Positions 17,240-25,692 of a stretch of 64,000 nucleotides of DNA are shown piece by piece; the first letter of the stretch is position 1; each line of letters starts with the position of its first letter. The DNA is from Porcincola sp945869225 (GTDB taxonomy: Bacteria > Bacillota > Clostridia > Lachnospirales > Lachnospiraceae). The stretch is taken from assembly GCF_052118625.1 (NCBI RefSeq), contig NZ_JBQKGW010000004.1, positions 1-64,000 of the forward strand, read 5' to 3'. The translations under genes and the position numbers were made by a program. Below the pieces are notes generated by a model that was not told the origin of the DNA, did no database searches, and saw only the letters and a program-made list of their open reading frames with translations.

Positions 17240-18175
17240 TTACTGCATGGCGATGTTGATGCCGATAAAGACGATCGGGATCACGAGGCTGATCAAAAGC
17301 TCCGGAGAGAATGTTCTTCCGTCCTTTCCTCTCAGACGGTCTCTTCCATGCAGCGCATCGCGGAACTTCTGCTCATTGCCGCGGATCTTTGCCAGATGGC
17401 GGATGACCATGACAGCGAGGATCGCGCAGGCTCCGGCAATCACAGCCAGAACAACCAGATAGACGATGGACGAAACGTCTGTCCTGGCCTGGTTGACTTC
17501 CCCGACCAGGTTCTCCGGCAGATTGCCCACCGCAATGTACATCAGGATAACATTCAGGCCATTCACAATGCCATGCGAGATCATCGAGGAAAAGATGGAG
17601 CCTGTCGCCTCATCAAGCATCGTCCAGAAGATGCCGATCACAAATGCGTACAGAAACTGGTTCAGATTCAGGTGCGCCAGACCGAACATCAGCCCGGTCA
17701 GCAGTGCGGTCTTCCAGAGCCCGCAGGGACGGAAATACTGGAACAGTACGCCCCTGAAAATGAATTCCTCCACAACCGGAGGCAGGACGGCGAAATACAG
17801 CAGGCTGACCCAGAGCGGAAGCGAAGTGGACGCGCCGAGCATGGCAGCTGCCGCATTGGGCACCAGGAACTGTGTCAGCAGGTTCAAAAGCGCCATCACC
17901 GGAAGAAGCAGCAGTGACAGAAGCATCGTCCACAGGATGGTCGGCATCCCGATCACGCGAAGCTTCATGCCCCGCAGCGGTTCAAAACGGTCCATGAACA
18001 GGATGACCAGGACCGGTACCAGAAAGATGGCCTCCGAGATTGCGATATCACCTGTCATTCCGAAATCCGGAAGCGGCAGTTTTGTGATCAGACTGCCAAG
18101 CAGGGTAATGGCGACAACGACGATCATCATGATCAGATAAAGCTTGCCGCCCTGTTTTGATCTGTTCTGTGTCAT
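17240..18175 (-). CDS. CPBP-family intramembrane glutamic protease
   Basis: A 311-residue polytopic membrane protein of the CPBP/Abi family (Rce1-like). The catalytic EExxxR motif is in VVEEFIFRGVLFQYF, the second motif in MFGLAHLNLNQFLY, and the third in MISHGIVNGLNV. About seven or eight membrane segments are visible. GGAGG precedes the ATG. Only 36 bases separate its stop from the dnaE start. Bacterial members act in bacteriocin self-immunity or prenyl-protein-like processing; the substrate here is unknown. Confidence 0.88.
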   Translation of the reverse strand: MTQNRSKQGGKLYLIMMIVVVAITLLGSLITKLPLPDFGMTGDIAISEAIFLVPVLVILFMDRFEPLRGMKLRVIGMPTILWTMLLSLLLLPVMALLNLLTQFLVPNAAAAMLGASTSLPLWVSLLYFAVLPPVVEEFIFRGVLFQYFRPCGLWKTALLTGLMFGLAHLNLNQFLYAFVIGIFWTMLDEATGSIFSSMISHGIVNGLNVILMYIAVGNLPENLVGEVNQARTDVSSIVYLVVLAVIAGACAILAVMVIRHLAKIRGNEQKFRDALHGRDRLRGKDGRTFSPELLISLVIPIVFIGINIAMQ

Positions 18176-18223
18176 ATGTTAACCTCCGATCCCTGAGCTT
18201 GTCTCATTCTAGCACGAAGCCGC

Positions 18224-18259
18224 GGGAAAAAGAAGAGCCGGATCGCCATGATCCGACTC
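18224..18259 (-). terminator. Terminator of the small gene at 18385-18624
   Basis: Minus-strand GAGTCGGATC and GATCCGGCTC pair across a short loop and are followed by TTCTTTTTC. The rest of the 208-base gap up to 18384 shows no gene. Confidence 0.7.
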
Positions 18260-18384
18260 CCTCCCAGATCTGTACTTCTTCCTCTGCCCGGCCATATGAA
18301 ACGCTGAAAGTTCCGCCTGCATACAGGTTCCCTCCCGTTTCCTTCCGCCTGCCAGATCCATGCACACTGTCACGATGCTGCTTT

Positions 18385-18624
18385 TCAGCCGTTCACCATG
18401 AAATTGAAGAGCTTCTGCACATCCTCCGGATCGTATGCGACAATCTCCATCTCCGGGATCTCCGGCACGCCGTCCTTGAAGATACCGGACAGGGATATGT
18501 ACTGGCTCAGCTTGGACTTCAGGTTCAGTCTGTCGCCCTCACCTGTGACCAGCTCGACCTTTCCCTTGCAGGAATCAACAACCTCAAACAGTTTCTTGAC
18601 ATCCTTGACATTCTGAAGCTTCAT
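18385..18624 (-). CDS. Small conserved-looking hypothetical protein
   Basis: A 79-residue soluble protein beginning MKLQNVKDVKKLFEVVDSCK and ending EDVQKLFNFMVNG. It is mixed alpha/beta with no membrane segment and no motif I recognise. The ATG at 18624 has GAAAGGAG upstream; an extension of eight residues is less likely. It stands alone on the minus strand with its own terminator, so it is probably expressed independently. No function can be assigned. Confidence 0.65.
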   Translation of the reverse strand: MKLQNVKDVKKLFEVVDSCKGKVELVTGEGDRLNLKSKLSQYISLSGIFKDGVPEIPEMEIVAYDPEDVQKLFNFMVNG

Positions 18625-18776
18625 AATTGTTTTCTCCTTTCGCCCCACTCTGTACAGGTTTTATGCCGCCGGGGCGCCTTCCTCGATTGTCTCCGTGCCT
18701 CAGCGTACTTATCTGTACAGTAATATAATTTTGTTCTGAAATCAAGCCGTTATCTGAAAACTGTCCCGGCAAATGG

Positions 18777-18889
18777 CCTTTCCGGTATCATCAGACCCTG
18801 TTGATCCGCTTTTCCGGTCCGCTCCGGTTCAGGCGCCGCAGAGGCCTTCTTTCCGGTGTTATCAGACCCTGTAGATCCGCTTTCCCCGG
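18777..18889. repeat. Imperfect tandem duplication of the cvfB 3' end
   Basis: The block 18849-18889, which encodes the end of CvfB (minus-strand GGAAAGCGGATCTACAGG then stop), is repeated with a few changes at 18777-18817 (GAAAAGCGGATCAACAGG then TGA). The copies start about 70 bases apart. The outer copy lies beyond the cvfB stop and is non-coding. Confidence 0.65.
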
Positions 18890-19686
18890 ATCTCAGCCTT
18901 GTCCTCCTTCATCAGATGACCGACCGCGCGCTTGAAAGCATTCTTGGACAGCCCCATTTCCCGCCGGATGATCTCAGGGGATACTTTATCGTCAAACGGA
19001 AGCACCCCTTCATATTCATCGATGACTTTCAGAACGGTCTGTGAATCCTCGTCGAGCTGCTGGTAGGCCTTCTTCCGCACGGAAAGGTTCAGCTTGCCGT
19101 CCGGCAGCACCCTCGTGACGCGGGCGGTGATGACATCTCCAATCCGGAAATGTCCTGCGGCTTCCTGCGCCGGGATCAGTCCCGAATATGCATCATCCAC
19201 CGCCACGAAGACACCGAAGTTGTCGCTCGTCTGATAGATACGCCCCGTCACCTCGCTGTCTGCCTGGTACGGCGAATCCGTGCGGAGGTAGGGATAGACG
19301 TTCATGGTGGCACAGAGGCGGGAGCTCTTATCAATATACAGCGATACGAGCACCTCCTCGTCTGCCTTCACCTTCTTTGTCTGCTCATGGTACGGAAGCA
19401 GCAGGTCCTTCTCAAGCCCCCAGTCCAGGAAAGCACCGATCTTCGTCACTTCCTTCACACGCAGAAGCTTCGTCTCATGCAGGGTGATCTTCGGCTCCCG
19501 CGTCGTGGCGACCAGCCGGTCTGACGAGTCCCGGTACAGGAAGACGCTGAGCTCGTCTCCAACCTCCGCATCCTCCGGGACCTCCTTGCCCGGAAGAAGG
19601 ACGGTCTCGTCTCCCTCCCCCAGATATACCCCGAAGCTCTTTCTGTGGTCAATTTTCAGTGTCTGGCGTTCTCCCAGCTTTAACAT
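18862..19686 (-). CDS. cvfB: CvfB-type S1 RNA-binding protein
   Basis: A 274-residue protein of the CvfB/YitL family: repeated S1-like OB folds (KIGAFLDWGLEKDLLLPYHE; DNFGVFVAVDDAYSGLIPAQ) and a C-terminal winged helix (EIIRREMGLSKNAFKRAVGH, ending RGKRIYRV). In Staphylococcus aureus this family affects virulence gene expression through RNA; here a general RNA-binding regulator is the safe call. GAGAGG lies upstream of the ATG. A hairpin repeat (19718-19783) lies 32 bases before its start. Confidence 0.88.
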   Translation of the reverse strand: MLKLGERQTLKIDHRKSFGVYLGEGDETVLLPGKEVPEDAEVGDELSVFLYRDSSDRLVATTREPKITLHETKLLRVKEVTKIGAFLDWGLEKDLLLPYHEQTKKVKADEEVLVSLYIDKSSRLCATMNVYPYLRTDSPYQADSEVTGRIYQTSDNFGVFVAVDDAYSGLIPAQEAAGHFRIGDVITARVTRVLPDGKLNLSVRKKAYQQLDEDSQTVLKVIDEYEGVLPFDDKVSPEIIRREMGLSKNAFKRAVGHLMKEDKAEIRGKRIYRV

Positions 19687-19717
19687 CGGTCATTCCGTCC
19701 TCTCTCAGAGATACTTG

Positions 19718-19783
19718 TATTTCTATATCATGATTACAGGGTCAGGAGTCCGTCGCCACGCATGCCTGCATGCGAGCGGCGGC
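19718..19783. repeat. Hairpin repeat, copy A
   Basis: Contains CGCATGC-CT-GCATGCG with outer arms GTCGCCA/CGGCGGC and a conserved flank TATTTCT...TCATGATT.CAG. The same architecture recurs at 32064-32127 with paired base changes. A weaker related unit (CTGCATCC-GCGT-GGATGCAG) follows at about 19833-19852. The 247-base gap between cvfB and the thioesterase gene holds nothing else recognisable. Confidence 0.6.
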
Positions 19784-19934
19784 AAGCCCCCAGGCCGTCA
19801 CAGACAGGTCCGCAACAGGGTTATCACGCATGTCTGCATCCGCGTGGATGCAGGACTGATTGGACACACCCCACGTGAGGCATGAAGCGGCGCACAGGCG
19901 GCGCGGGATTGCCGAGTGTGGCAGCGCGCATCTG

Positions 19935-20645
19935 TCAGTCTGTCCGCAGACGCAGGTTCGCGTAAGGCTCCCCGCTTAAGGCCCGGAGCGATACGGCATA
20001 TCCGTCTTCCGTCCTCTTGACAGCGGGCGAGATGGTGTCTCCAAGGTACGCCTGCTTCTTGTACTCCACCAGAAGCTCCGCCGGCCTGACTGCGCGCGGC
20101 AGGCACTCCAACGCCATCGCAACATACTGGGCATTGTTCACATGGTGGTTCGTGTCCAGATTCTGCCGCCCAACAGTGAAACTTTCCATGACGTCGCCAC
20201 CCTCCATATCAGGCAGCTTCCGCGGCGCATATTTCATATCCGCTCTCGGGTGGACACCGAAGGTATTCTCGATGCTCTCCGGTACCCGGACCGGCTTCTG
20301 TTCCTGCGTATCGTACAAAAACCAGACACTGTTCGCGGTGACCAGGGTCTTTCCGTCTTTGTCAAGGAGCAGGCTGTTTCTCATTCCGAAGATACTCTGA
20401 AACTTCCAGCCCCAGGTCTTCACCAGAATCTCCTCGCTCAGCTCCGGCAGCCTTCCAATTTCAATCTGCCAGGAGGAGAGGAGCCACGCCAGATGCTGCT
20501 TTGCAAGATATCTCCACCCGATGCCGAGCCGGTCTCCATGGAGCTCGGCGGCATCCTGAAAGTAGTCGACGAGTGCCGGGAGGGACAGTCTCCCGCTCTC
20601 ATCCGTCTCGCTGTAGCGAACAATGGATGGAAGTGTCTGGATCAT
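19935..20645 (-). CDS. Acyl-ACP thioesterase
   Basis: A 236-residue double-hotdog thioesterase of the bacterial FatA/FatB-like family, releasing fatty acids from acyl carrier protein. The first hotdog starts IVRYSETDESGRLSLPALVD; the second contains GRQNLDTNHHVNNAQYVAMA, where Asn/His form the active-site motif NxHxNN. The ATG overlaps the pncB stop as ATGA, so translation is coupled, though the two products share no obvious pathway. Confidence 0.88.
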   Translation of the reverse strand: MIQTLPSIVRYSETDESGRLSLPALVDYFQDAAELHGDRLGIGWRYLAKQHLAWLLSSWQIEIGRLPELSEEILVKTWGWKFQSIFGMRNSLLLDKDGKTLVTANSVWFLYDTQEQKPVRVPESIENTFGVHPRADMKYAPRKLPDMEGGDVMESFTVGRQNLDTNHHVNNAQYVAMALECLPRAVRPAELLVEYKKQAYLGDTISPAVKRTEDGYAVSLRALSGEPYANLRLRTD

Positions 20646-22108
20646 TCGGACTGGAGCGCCTTCATGGAGAGCTCTTCAAGAAGATCTGCCTTGATCTTGT
20701 AGAGCTTGTCTGACAAGTCGACATACATCTCGTGCGGATTCACGAAACGCTTTGTCTCATCCCAGAGCGAATCCTTCTCCTTCGTGCAGATGTCGCGGAT
20801 CTCAAGGACGGAGGGCGACTTGTAGACACACTCTCCGTTTTTGAAGATCGGAACAAGCAGCGGACGAAGATCGTAGGTTCCGGCCTTGATCTTTGTCTTC
20901 TTCCAGGTTTCCTTCGGATCAAAGATGATCAGATCCTGCTCCGGATCGAAGACTTCATCGTCCATGCTGATCAGGTCTGCCCGAATCTTGTGATACTGCT
21001 TGTCGTAAATTCTCCAGACCTGCTTGTTGCCGGGGTTCGTGATCTTGTCGGTGTTCTCGGACAGCTTGATCTTCGGGATCAGGCTTCCGTCCGGCCCCTC
21101 GATGGCCGCCAGCTTGTAGACGCCGCCGAAGGCGGGGGTGTTCTTGGAGGTGATCAGATTTGTCCCGACGCCCCAGGAATCAATGCGGGCTCCCTGTGAT
21201 TTCAGAGACTGGATCACATATTCATCCAGATCGGACGAAGCGGCAATGGAGGCGTCCGCAAAGCCGGCGTCGTCGAGCATCTTCCTGGCCTTCTTGGTCA
21301 GGTACGCCAGATCGCCGGAGTCCAGACGGATGCCGTACTTCTTCGGCTTCCAGCCCTTTGCCCTCATCTCGGTGAACACCCGGATGGCGTTCGGCACGCC
21401 GGAGCGCAGCGTGTCATAGGTGTCGACCAGCAGCACGCAGTTGTCCGGGTAGTACTCGGCGTACTTTTTGAAGGCTGTGTACTCATCCGGGAAGCTCATG
21501 ATCCAGCTGTGGGCATGCGTCCCGAGCACCGGCACATCGAAGAGCTGTCCGGTCAGGACATTGGACGTGCCGATGCAGCCGCCGATCACAGCCGCCCTTG
21601 CGCCGTACGTGCCGGCGTCTGGCCCCTGCGCACGCCTCAGGCCGAATTCCATGATGCCGTCCCCCTTCGCTGCGTAGCAGACCCGGGCGGCCTTGGTGGC
21701 AATCAGGCACTGGTGATTGATGATGTTCAGAATCGCGGTCTCCATGAGCTGCGCTTCCATGATCGGCGCGACGACCTTGACAAGCGGCTCCCGCGGGAAG
21801 ATCACCGTTCCCTCCGGGATGGCATAGATATCACCTGAAAAATGGAAATCCGACAGGTACTGCAAAAAGTCTTCGTCAAACGTATTCAGGCTTCTGAGAT
21901 AGTCGATGTCCTCTTTGGAGAAGGTCAGCCGCTTGACGTAGTCAATGACCTGGTCCAGGCCTGCGCAGATGGCGTAGCCTCCATCATCCGGGTTTCTGCG
22001 GTAAAATGCATCAAATACGACCTTCTGGTGCATGCCGCATTTGAAGTAACCCTGCATCATCGTCAGCTCATAGAAGTCTGTAAGCAGTGTCAGTTTCATG
22101 GTACTCAT
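20642..22108 (-). CDS. pncB: Nicotinate phosphoribosyltransferase
   Basis: A 488-residue NAPRTase converting nicotinate and PRPP to nicotinate mononucleotide in NAD salvage. DFYELTMMQGYFKCG at the N-terminus, FGLRRAQGPDAGTYGARAAV and GIRLDSGDLAYLTKKARKML are family signatures. AGAGGACAG precedes the ATG. It has an extended -10 promoter and a hairpin-rich leader upstream (22160-22231). Four-base overlap with the downstream thioesterase gene. Confidence 0.93.
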   Translation of the reverse strand: MSTMKLTLLTDFYELTMMQGYFKCGMHQKVVFDAFYRRNPDDGGYAICAGLDQVIDYVKRLTFSKEDIDYLRSLNTFDEDFLQYLSDFHFSGDIYAIPEGTVIFPREPLVKVVAPIMEAQLMETAILNIINHQCLIATKAARVCYAAKGDGIMEFGLRRAQGPDAGTYGARAAVIGGCIGTSNVLTGQLFDVPVLGTHAHSWIMSFPDEYTAFKKYAEYYPDNCVLLVDTYDTLRSGVPNAIRVFTEMRAKGWKPKKYGIRLDSGDLAYLTKKARKMLDDAGFADASIAASSDLDEYVIQSLKSQGARIDSWGVGTNLITSKNTPAFGGVYKLAAIEGPDGSLIPKIKLSENTDKITNPGNKQVWRIYDKQYHKIRADLISMDDEVFDPEQDLIIFDPKETWKKTKIKAGTYDLRPLLVPIFKNGECVYKSPSVLEIRDICTKEKDSLWDETKRFVNPHEMYVDLSDKLYKIKADLLEELSMKALQSE

Positions 22109-22159
22109 GTCATCTGTCCTCTTTTTCCCACCACTGGATTATTGCGCATATGCGTCCTC

Positions 22160-22206
22160 AAGGCGCTGATACCCCCGCCTGTCTCAGTCTGACAGGCCGG
22201 CGCCTT
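22160..22206 (-). promoter_or_regulatory. Nested hairpin in the pncB leader
   Basis: On the minus strand AAGGCGC...GCGCCTT encloses CCTGTC...GACAGG, giving a two-tier stem between the promoter and the pncB start. It matches no riboswitch consensus I can recognise; a leader regulator or transcription pause hairpin is possible. Confidence 0.4.
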
Positions 22207-22222
22207 GCGCAGTCATGATGTG

Positions 22223-22231
22223 ATTATACCA
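22223..22231 (-). promoter_or_regulatory. Extended -10 promoter of pncB
   Basis: Minus-strand TGGTATAAT is a perfect extended -10; the -35 position (GTTTCA, 17-base spacer) is weak. It gives a leader of roughly 110 bases. Confidence 0.6.
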
Positions 22232-22264
22232 TCTTGGGAGGCATTTGAAACGCAAACTTCCTGT

Positions 22265-23650
22265 TCAGCCTCTCTGGCCAAGCGGCACATAATCTACATT
22301 GTCATGGACCGCGATGTAGGCCGGACGGATGATTTTCCCGCGCCGCGCCAGCTCCTCCAGCCTGTGCGCACTCCAGCCGACGGAACGCGCGATGGCGAAG
22401 ATCGGTGTGTAAAGCTCCCGCGGAAGATCGAGCATGTCATAGACGAAGCCGGAGAAGAAGTCCACATTTGCGGAAACACCCTTGTACATCCGGGATTTCG
22501 ATGCAATGATCTGTGGCGCGGTCTCCTCGATCAGATGGTAGAGCGCCATCTCCTCCGTGCGCCCCTTTTCCTCCGAAAGCTGCTTCGCGAACCGCTCCAG
22601 AATGACTGCTCTCGGATCGGAGATGGAGTAGACCGCATGTCCGATGCCGTAGATCAGTCCGGAGTGGTCAAAGGCGTCCTTGTTCAGAATCCTTGTCAGA
22701 TACGCTGTCACCTCATCCTTGTCCGTCCAGTCCTTCACATTCTCCTTGATGTCAGCCATCATCTGCATGACCTTGAGGTTTGCGCCGCCATGGCGGGGTC
22801 CCTTCAGGGAGCCGAGCGCCGCCGCGAAGACGGAATAGCTGTCCGTCCCGGAGGAAGTCACGACTCTGTCCGTGAAGGTGGAGTTGTTGCCGCCGCCATG
22901 CTCCATGTGCAGAACAAGACAGATATCCAGAAGCCGTGCCTCCAGCTCGGTGTATTTTCCGTCCTTTCTCAGCATCTGCAGAATGTTCTCTGCAAATGAA
23001 AGCTCGGGCTTTGGCTGTCTGATGACGAGGCTCTTTCCCAGATAGTAGTGCTGGTAAGTCCGGTAGCCGTAGATGGCAAACATCGGCATCATGGCGATGA
23101 CCTGAAGACACTGCCGCAGGACGTTCGGCAGCGATATGTCATCCGCCGACGCGTCGTAGGAATAGAGGGTCAGGATGCTTCTTGCGAGGACATTCATCAT
23201 GTCACTGGACGGAGCGGTCATGATAATGTCACGCACAAAATTCTGAGGAAACAGAGACTGGTTTCTGGCCAGAATGTCGTGGAAGCGGTCAAGCTGTTTC
23301 TGATCCGGCAGCTCTCCAAAGAGGAGCAGATACGCCACCTCCTCGTATCCGTACCGGCCTTCGGACGCAAACCCCCGGACAAGGTCCTCAATGTTCCTTC
23401 CTCTATAATAGAGATGGCCTGCGTCCGGGACTTCCTTCCCGTCCACAATCTTCTTTGCCTGCACACGGGATACCTCTGTCAGCCCGGCGACGACCCCCTT
23501 CCCGTTGAGATCCCGGAGTCCGGGTTTGACATCATACTTTGTGTAAAGATCCGGGTCGATCTGATCCGTGCGCTCGCACAGTCTTGCCAGCTCCATCATC
23601 TCCGGCGTGATTTCTGTGTAAGCTTCCTCATATGTCTTGTCATTTCCCAT
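22265..23650 (-). CDS. gltA: Citrate synthase
   Basis: A 461-residue citrate synthase condensing oxaloacetate and acetyl-CoA. HLYYRGRNIEDLVRGF is the N-terminal domain signature; MEHGGGNNSTFTDRVV carries one catalytic His and YGIGHAVYSISDPRAVILER the other; a family Asp lies in NVDFFSGFVYDML. The ATG at 23650 has GAGGAGG upstream, removing an 83-residue in-frame extension that would cross a large palindrome. It is longer than Gram-negative-type enzymes by an N-terminal helical segment, as in other Clostridia. No other TCA gene is nearby; likely a glutamate-biosynthesis role. Confidence 0.93.
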   Translation of the reverse strand: MGNDKTYEEAYTEITPEMMELARLCERTDQIDPDLYTKYDVKPGLRDLNGKGVVAGLTEVSRVQAKKIVDGKEVPDAGHLYYRGRNIEDLVRGFASEGRYGYEEVAYLLLFGELPDQKQLDRFHDILARNQSLFPQNFVRDIIMTAPSSDMMNVLARSILTLYSYDASADDISLPNVLRQCLQVIAMMPMFAIYGYRTYQHYYLGKSLVIRQPKPELSFAENILQMLRKDGKYTELEARLLDICLVLHMEHGGGNNSTFTDRVVTSSGTDSYSVFAAALGSLKGPRHGGANLKVMQMMADIKENVKDWTDKDEVTAYLTRILNKDAFDHSGLIYGIGHAVYSISDPRAVILERFAKQLSEEKGRTEEMALYHLIEETAPQIIASKSRMYKGVSANVDFFSGFVYDMLDLPRELYTPIFAIARSVGWSAHRLEELARRGKIIRPAYIAVHDNVDYVPLGQRG

Positions 23651-23697
23651 TGGACATACCTCCTCTGTCTCGTTCTGACGTTCTGAAAAAAGCTTAT

Positions 23698-23741
23698 CAG
23701 AAAATTCGTTTCTCCACAACTGTGGAGAAACGAATTTTCTG
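23698..23741. repeat. Perfect 21-bp palindrome upstream of citrate synthase
   Basis: Arms 23698-23718 and 23721-23741 are exact reverse complements with a 2-nt spacer, beginning CAGAAAATTCGTTTCTCC. It lies 48-91 bases upstream of the gltA ATG. On the minus strand the stem is followed after six bases by TTTTTT, so it could be an operator or a leader attenuator. Confidence 0.7.
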
Positions 23742-23797
23742 TGAATCCATCTGTCCGACTTGCATCGCCTAAAAAACATATTCTTTGAAAATGATAC

Positions 23798-23826
23798 TTG
23801 CATTTTCCTCTGTCTTTGCGTATAAT
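23798..23826 (+). promoter_or_regulatory. Promoter of tRNA-Gln
   Basis: TTGCAT (23798-23803), 17-base spacer, TATAAT (23821-23826), 28 bases before the mature tRNA 5' end. Confidence 0.8.
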
Positions 23827-23854
23827 GACATTCGTCGCTGAGACACAGATACAT

Positions 23855-23926
23855 AGGGCTATCGCCAAACGGTAAGGCAACGGACTCTGACTCCGTCATT
23901 TCCAGGTTCGAATCCTGGTAGCCCTG
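23855..23926 (+). tRNA. tRNA-Gln (anticodon CTG)
   Basis: A 72-base cloverleaf. The acceptor stem AGGGCTA/TAGCCCT has seven pairs, the anticodon stem ACGGA/TCCGT holds the loop CTCTGAC with anticodon CTG, and the T arm carries GGTTCGAATCC. Discriminator base is G and the CCA end is not encoded. A strong promoter lies upstream and a bidirectional terminator five bases downstream. Single tRNA, not in a cluster. Confidence 0.95.
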
Positions 23927-23931
23927 CTATT

Positions 23932-23965
23932 AAAAAGCTTCCGGATGATCATCCGGAAGCTTTTT
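23932..23965. terminator. Bidirectional terminator between tRNA-Gln and the M28-like gene
   Basis: AAAAAGCTTCCGGAT (23932-23946) and ATCCGGAAGCTTTTT (23951-23965) are perfect arms around GATC; A and T runs on both sides serve both converging transcripts. Confidence 0.9.
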
Positions 23966-25335
23966 CAGTTGTTCATGATGCCTGAGAGCATCCTTGCGAC
24001 GATGTTCGAGATATGCGCGATCTGCTTCGGGTCTGCCGTCATCGCCTGCTGCCCGTCCGCTTCCGTCTCTGCTTCCGTCTCTGTTTCTCCGCTCGTCTGC
24101 CCGGCTCCAGTCCGTCCAGGGATGTACTGAGTCAGCGCTGCCGCCGGAAAGCCTGCCTTCCCGAATGAATACGCGGACAGCTTCTGGTCTCTGACACAGT
24201 CCCACGGGGCAGGCGCGGCTGTTTCCCCGGCCTGGCTTCCGTCGTCCAAAGCACTTTCCGTCTGAACACCTCCACCTCCGTCTGCTTCTGCTGTCTCATT
24301 TTCAGCCTGAATGCCGTCCGGAACTGCAGCCGCAGCCTCCTCCCCGATGTTTAAAACGGCCTGCCGGATCCTCATCGTGACATCATTGTCCTGTCCGTCC
24401 GCATTTGCCAGGACATAAAAGGTCTCCGGCACATAGCCGACCCGTTCCACATCGAGCACGCCCTTGATCCTCGCTCTCATCTCATCCGACAGTGTACGCA
24501 CAAAATATTTCGATCCGTACAGTCCGTCCTCCTCACCTGACAGAAAGACAAAACAGATGTCTGTATCCGTCTTTATATTCTGAAGGACACGGGCCGCCTC
24601 CAGAAGCGCACAGGCGCCCGTGCGGTCCGCCGTAAACGGATCTCCCTTCTCTTTCTTCCGCTTTGTGTCATAGTGCGTGACGACCAGAAAGATACCGTCT
24701 GTCCGGTTTCTCTCTGAGTCAGCGCCGCGTTCTGCGATGATGTTGAGCCCCTGCTCGTCGTTCCCGGTCTCATCGACAAAGCCCTCATGGAAGGGCTGCG
24801 TCTCCACCGTATAGCCATATTCCTTCATCTTGCCTGCGATGTAATCTGCCGCGCGAAGCTCATCGTCCGACCCGGTCATACTGTCATAGGCAGACAGCGC
24901 CTGCAGCACCTGCCGGACGCTCTCCGGGTCCGCCATCCCCGGGATCTCCGGCTCCGGCGCAGCGGTCTCGGACTGCGTGCCGTCCCCGCCGGCACTGCTT
25001 CCGGTTTCACCCTCCGCAATTCTGCGCAGCGCATCCTGATCCCCGCTGTCCATCGCTTTCTGCAGTTCTTCCATCGATATACCGGAATCGTTCTGAACAG
25101 CATGACCGGCGTCCTCGATCAGACCGTTTCCGGAAGAATCAACCCCATCCTGGGCAATCTGCGCATCAGTTGAACCGGTCTGCTCCTGGCTCAGCTGAGA
25201 TGCCGAAAGCTCGCCCGCCCAGAGAAGATCGCCTGAAAAAAGAGACGCTGCACTGGTCCCGACCAGCACAACTGACAATGCCGCAGCCGCTATGCGGTGT
25301 GTTTTCCAGATTCCTCTGTTTCTATATGGATTCAT
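23965..25335 (-). CDS. M28-family peptidase-like exported protein
   Basis: A 456-residue protein with an N-terminal membrane/signal segment (IAAAALSVVLVGTSAASLFS) and a low-complexity linker before an M28 aminopeptidase-like domain. Metal-site residues are visible in FLVVTHYDTKRKK, FTADRTGACALLEAARVL, FLSGEEDGLYGSKYF and GVLDVERVGY. The last canonical His (usually SDHxPF) is replaced: the aligned region reads RDQKLSAYSFGKAGFP. Activity is therefore uncertain. A promoter (25391-25419) places the start downstream, favouring the ATG at 25335. The C-terminus is rich in Glu/Thr. Confidence 0.75.
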   Translation of the reverse strand: MNPYRNRGIWKTHRIAAAALSVVLVGTSAASLFSGDLLWAGELSASQLSQEQTGSTDAQIAQDGVDSSGNGLIEDAGHAVQNDSGISMEELQKAMDSGDQDALRRIAEGETGSSAGGDGTQSETAAPEPEIPGMADPESVRQVLQALSAYDSMTGSDDELRAADYIAGKMKEYGYTVETQPFHEGFVDETGNDEQGLNIIAERGADSERNRTDGIFLVVTHYDTKRKKEKGDPFTADRTGACALLEAARVLQNIKTDTDICFVFLSGEEDGLYGSKYFVRTLSDEMRARIKGVLDVERVGYVPETFYVLANADGQDNDVTMRIRQAVLNIGEEAAAAVPDGIQAENETAEADGGGGVQTESALDDGSQAGETAAPAPWDCVRDQKLSAYSFGKAGFPAAALTQYIPGRTGAGQTSGETETEAETEADGQQAMTADPKQIAHISNIVARMLSGIMNN

Positions 25336-25390
25336 TTTTATACACTTTCTACACGATTTCCGCTGTTCATCAAAGTTGTCAGTCATCATC

Positions 25391-25419
25391 ATTATATTGA
25401 TTGGACCCCCGAAAATCAA
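25391..25419 (-). promoter_or_regulatory. Promoter of the M28-like gene
   Basis: Minus-strand TTGATT, 17-base spacer, TATAAT. The -10 covers the in-frame ATG codons nearby, which supports the later start at 25335. Confidence 0.65.
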
Positions 25420-25579
25420 ATCTGATCAGCCGGCCCGCCAGTCTTCGGACCTCTTCGGATCAGCACCCTCCCATGCGGTAACTTCTGCAGGAATCTCTGT
25501 ATGTTGCCGTATTATATTCGGAGAATTCAGGAACTTTCGTAAATAATAGATGTTTTCTCAAAATATGAGGCATGATTGT

Positions 25580-25608
25580 TTGACTCCTGAAATCGCTGGT
25601 GGTACACT
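25580..25608 (+). promoter_or_regulatory. Promoter of ilvE
   Basis: TTGACT (25580), 17-base spacer, TACACT (25603) with the extended TGG. Transcription would start near 25615, giving a leader of about 145 bases. The part of the 340-base gap before 25580 shows no gene. Confidence 0.7.
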
Positions 25609-25613
25609 CTTCC

Positions 25614-25692
25614 CTGATACAGGCACGCATAGCATGCCGGTCTCCGTCCAGTTTCCGGCCGCTGCTGCCAGCGTTGCTGATACAGGCACGCA
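25614..25692 (+). repeat. Direct repeats in the ilvE leader
   Basis: CTGATACAGGCACGCA occurs exactly at 25614-25629 and 25677-25692, and a degenerate third copy (CTGATTCAGG) lies at about 25734. No T-box motif is visible in the leader. Confidence 0.6.

Noticed and set aside
23651..23899. 83-residue N-terminal extension of citrate synthase
   Set aside because: It crosses the 44-base palindrome and has no SD, whereas GAGGAGG lies directly before the ATG at 23650.
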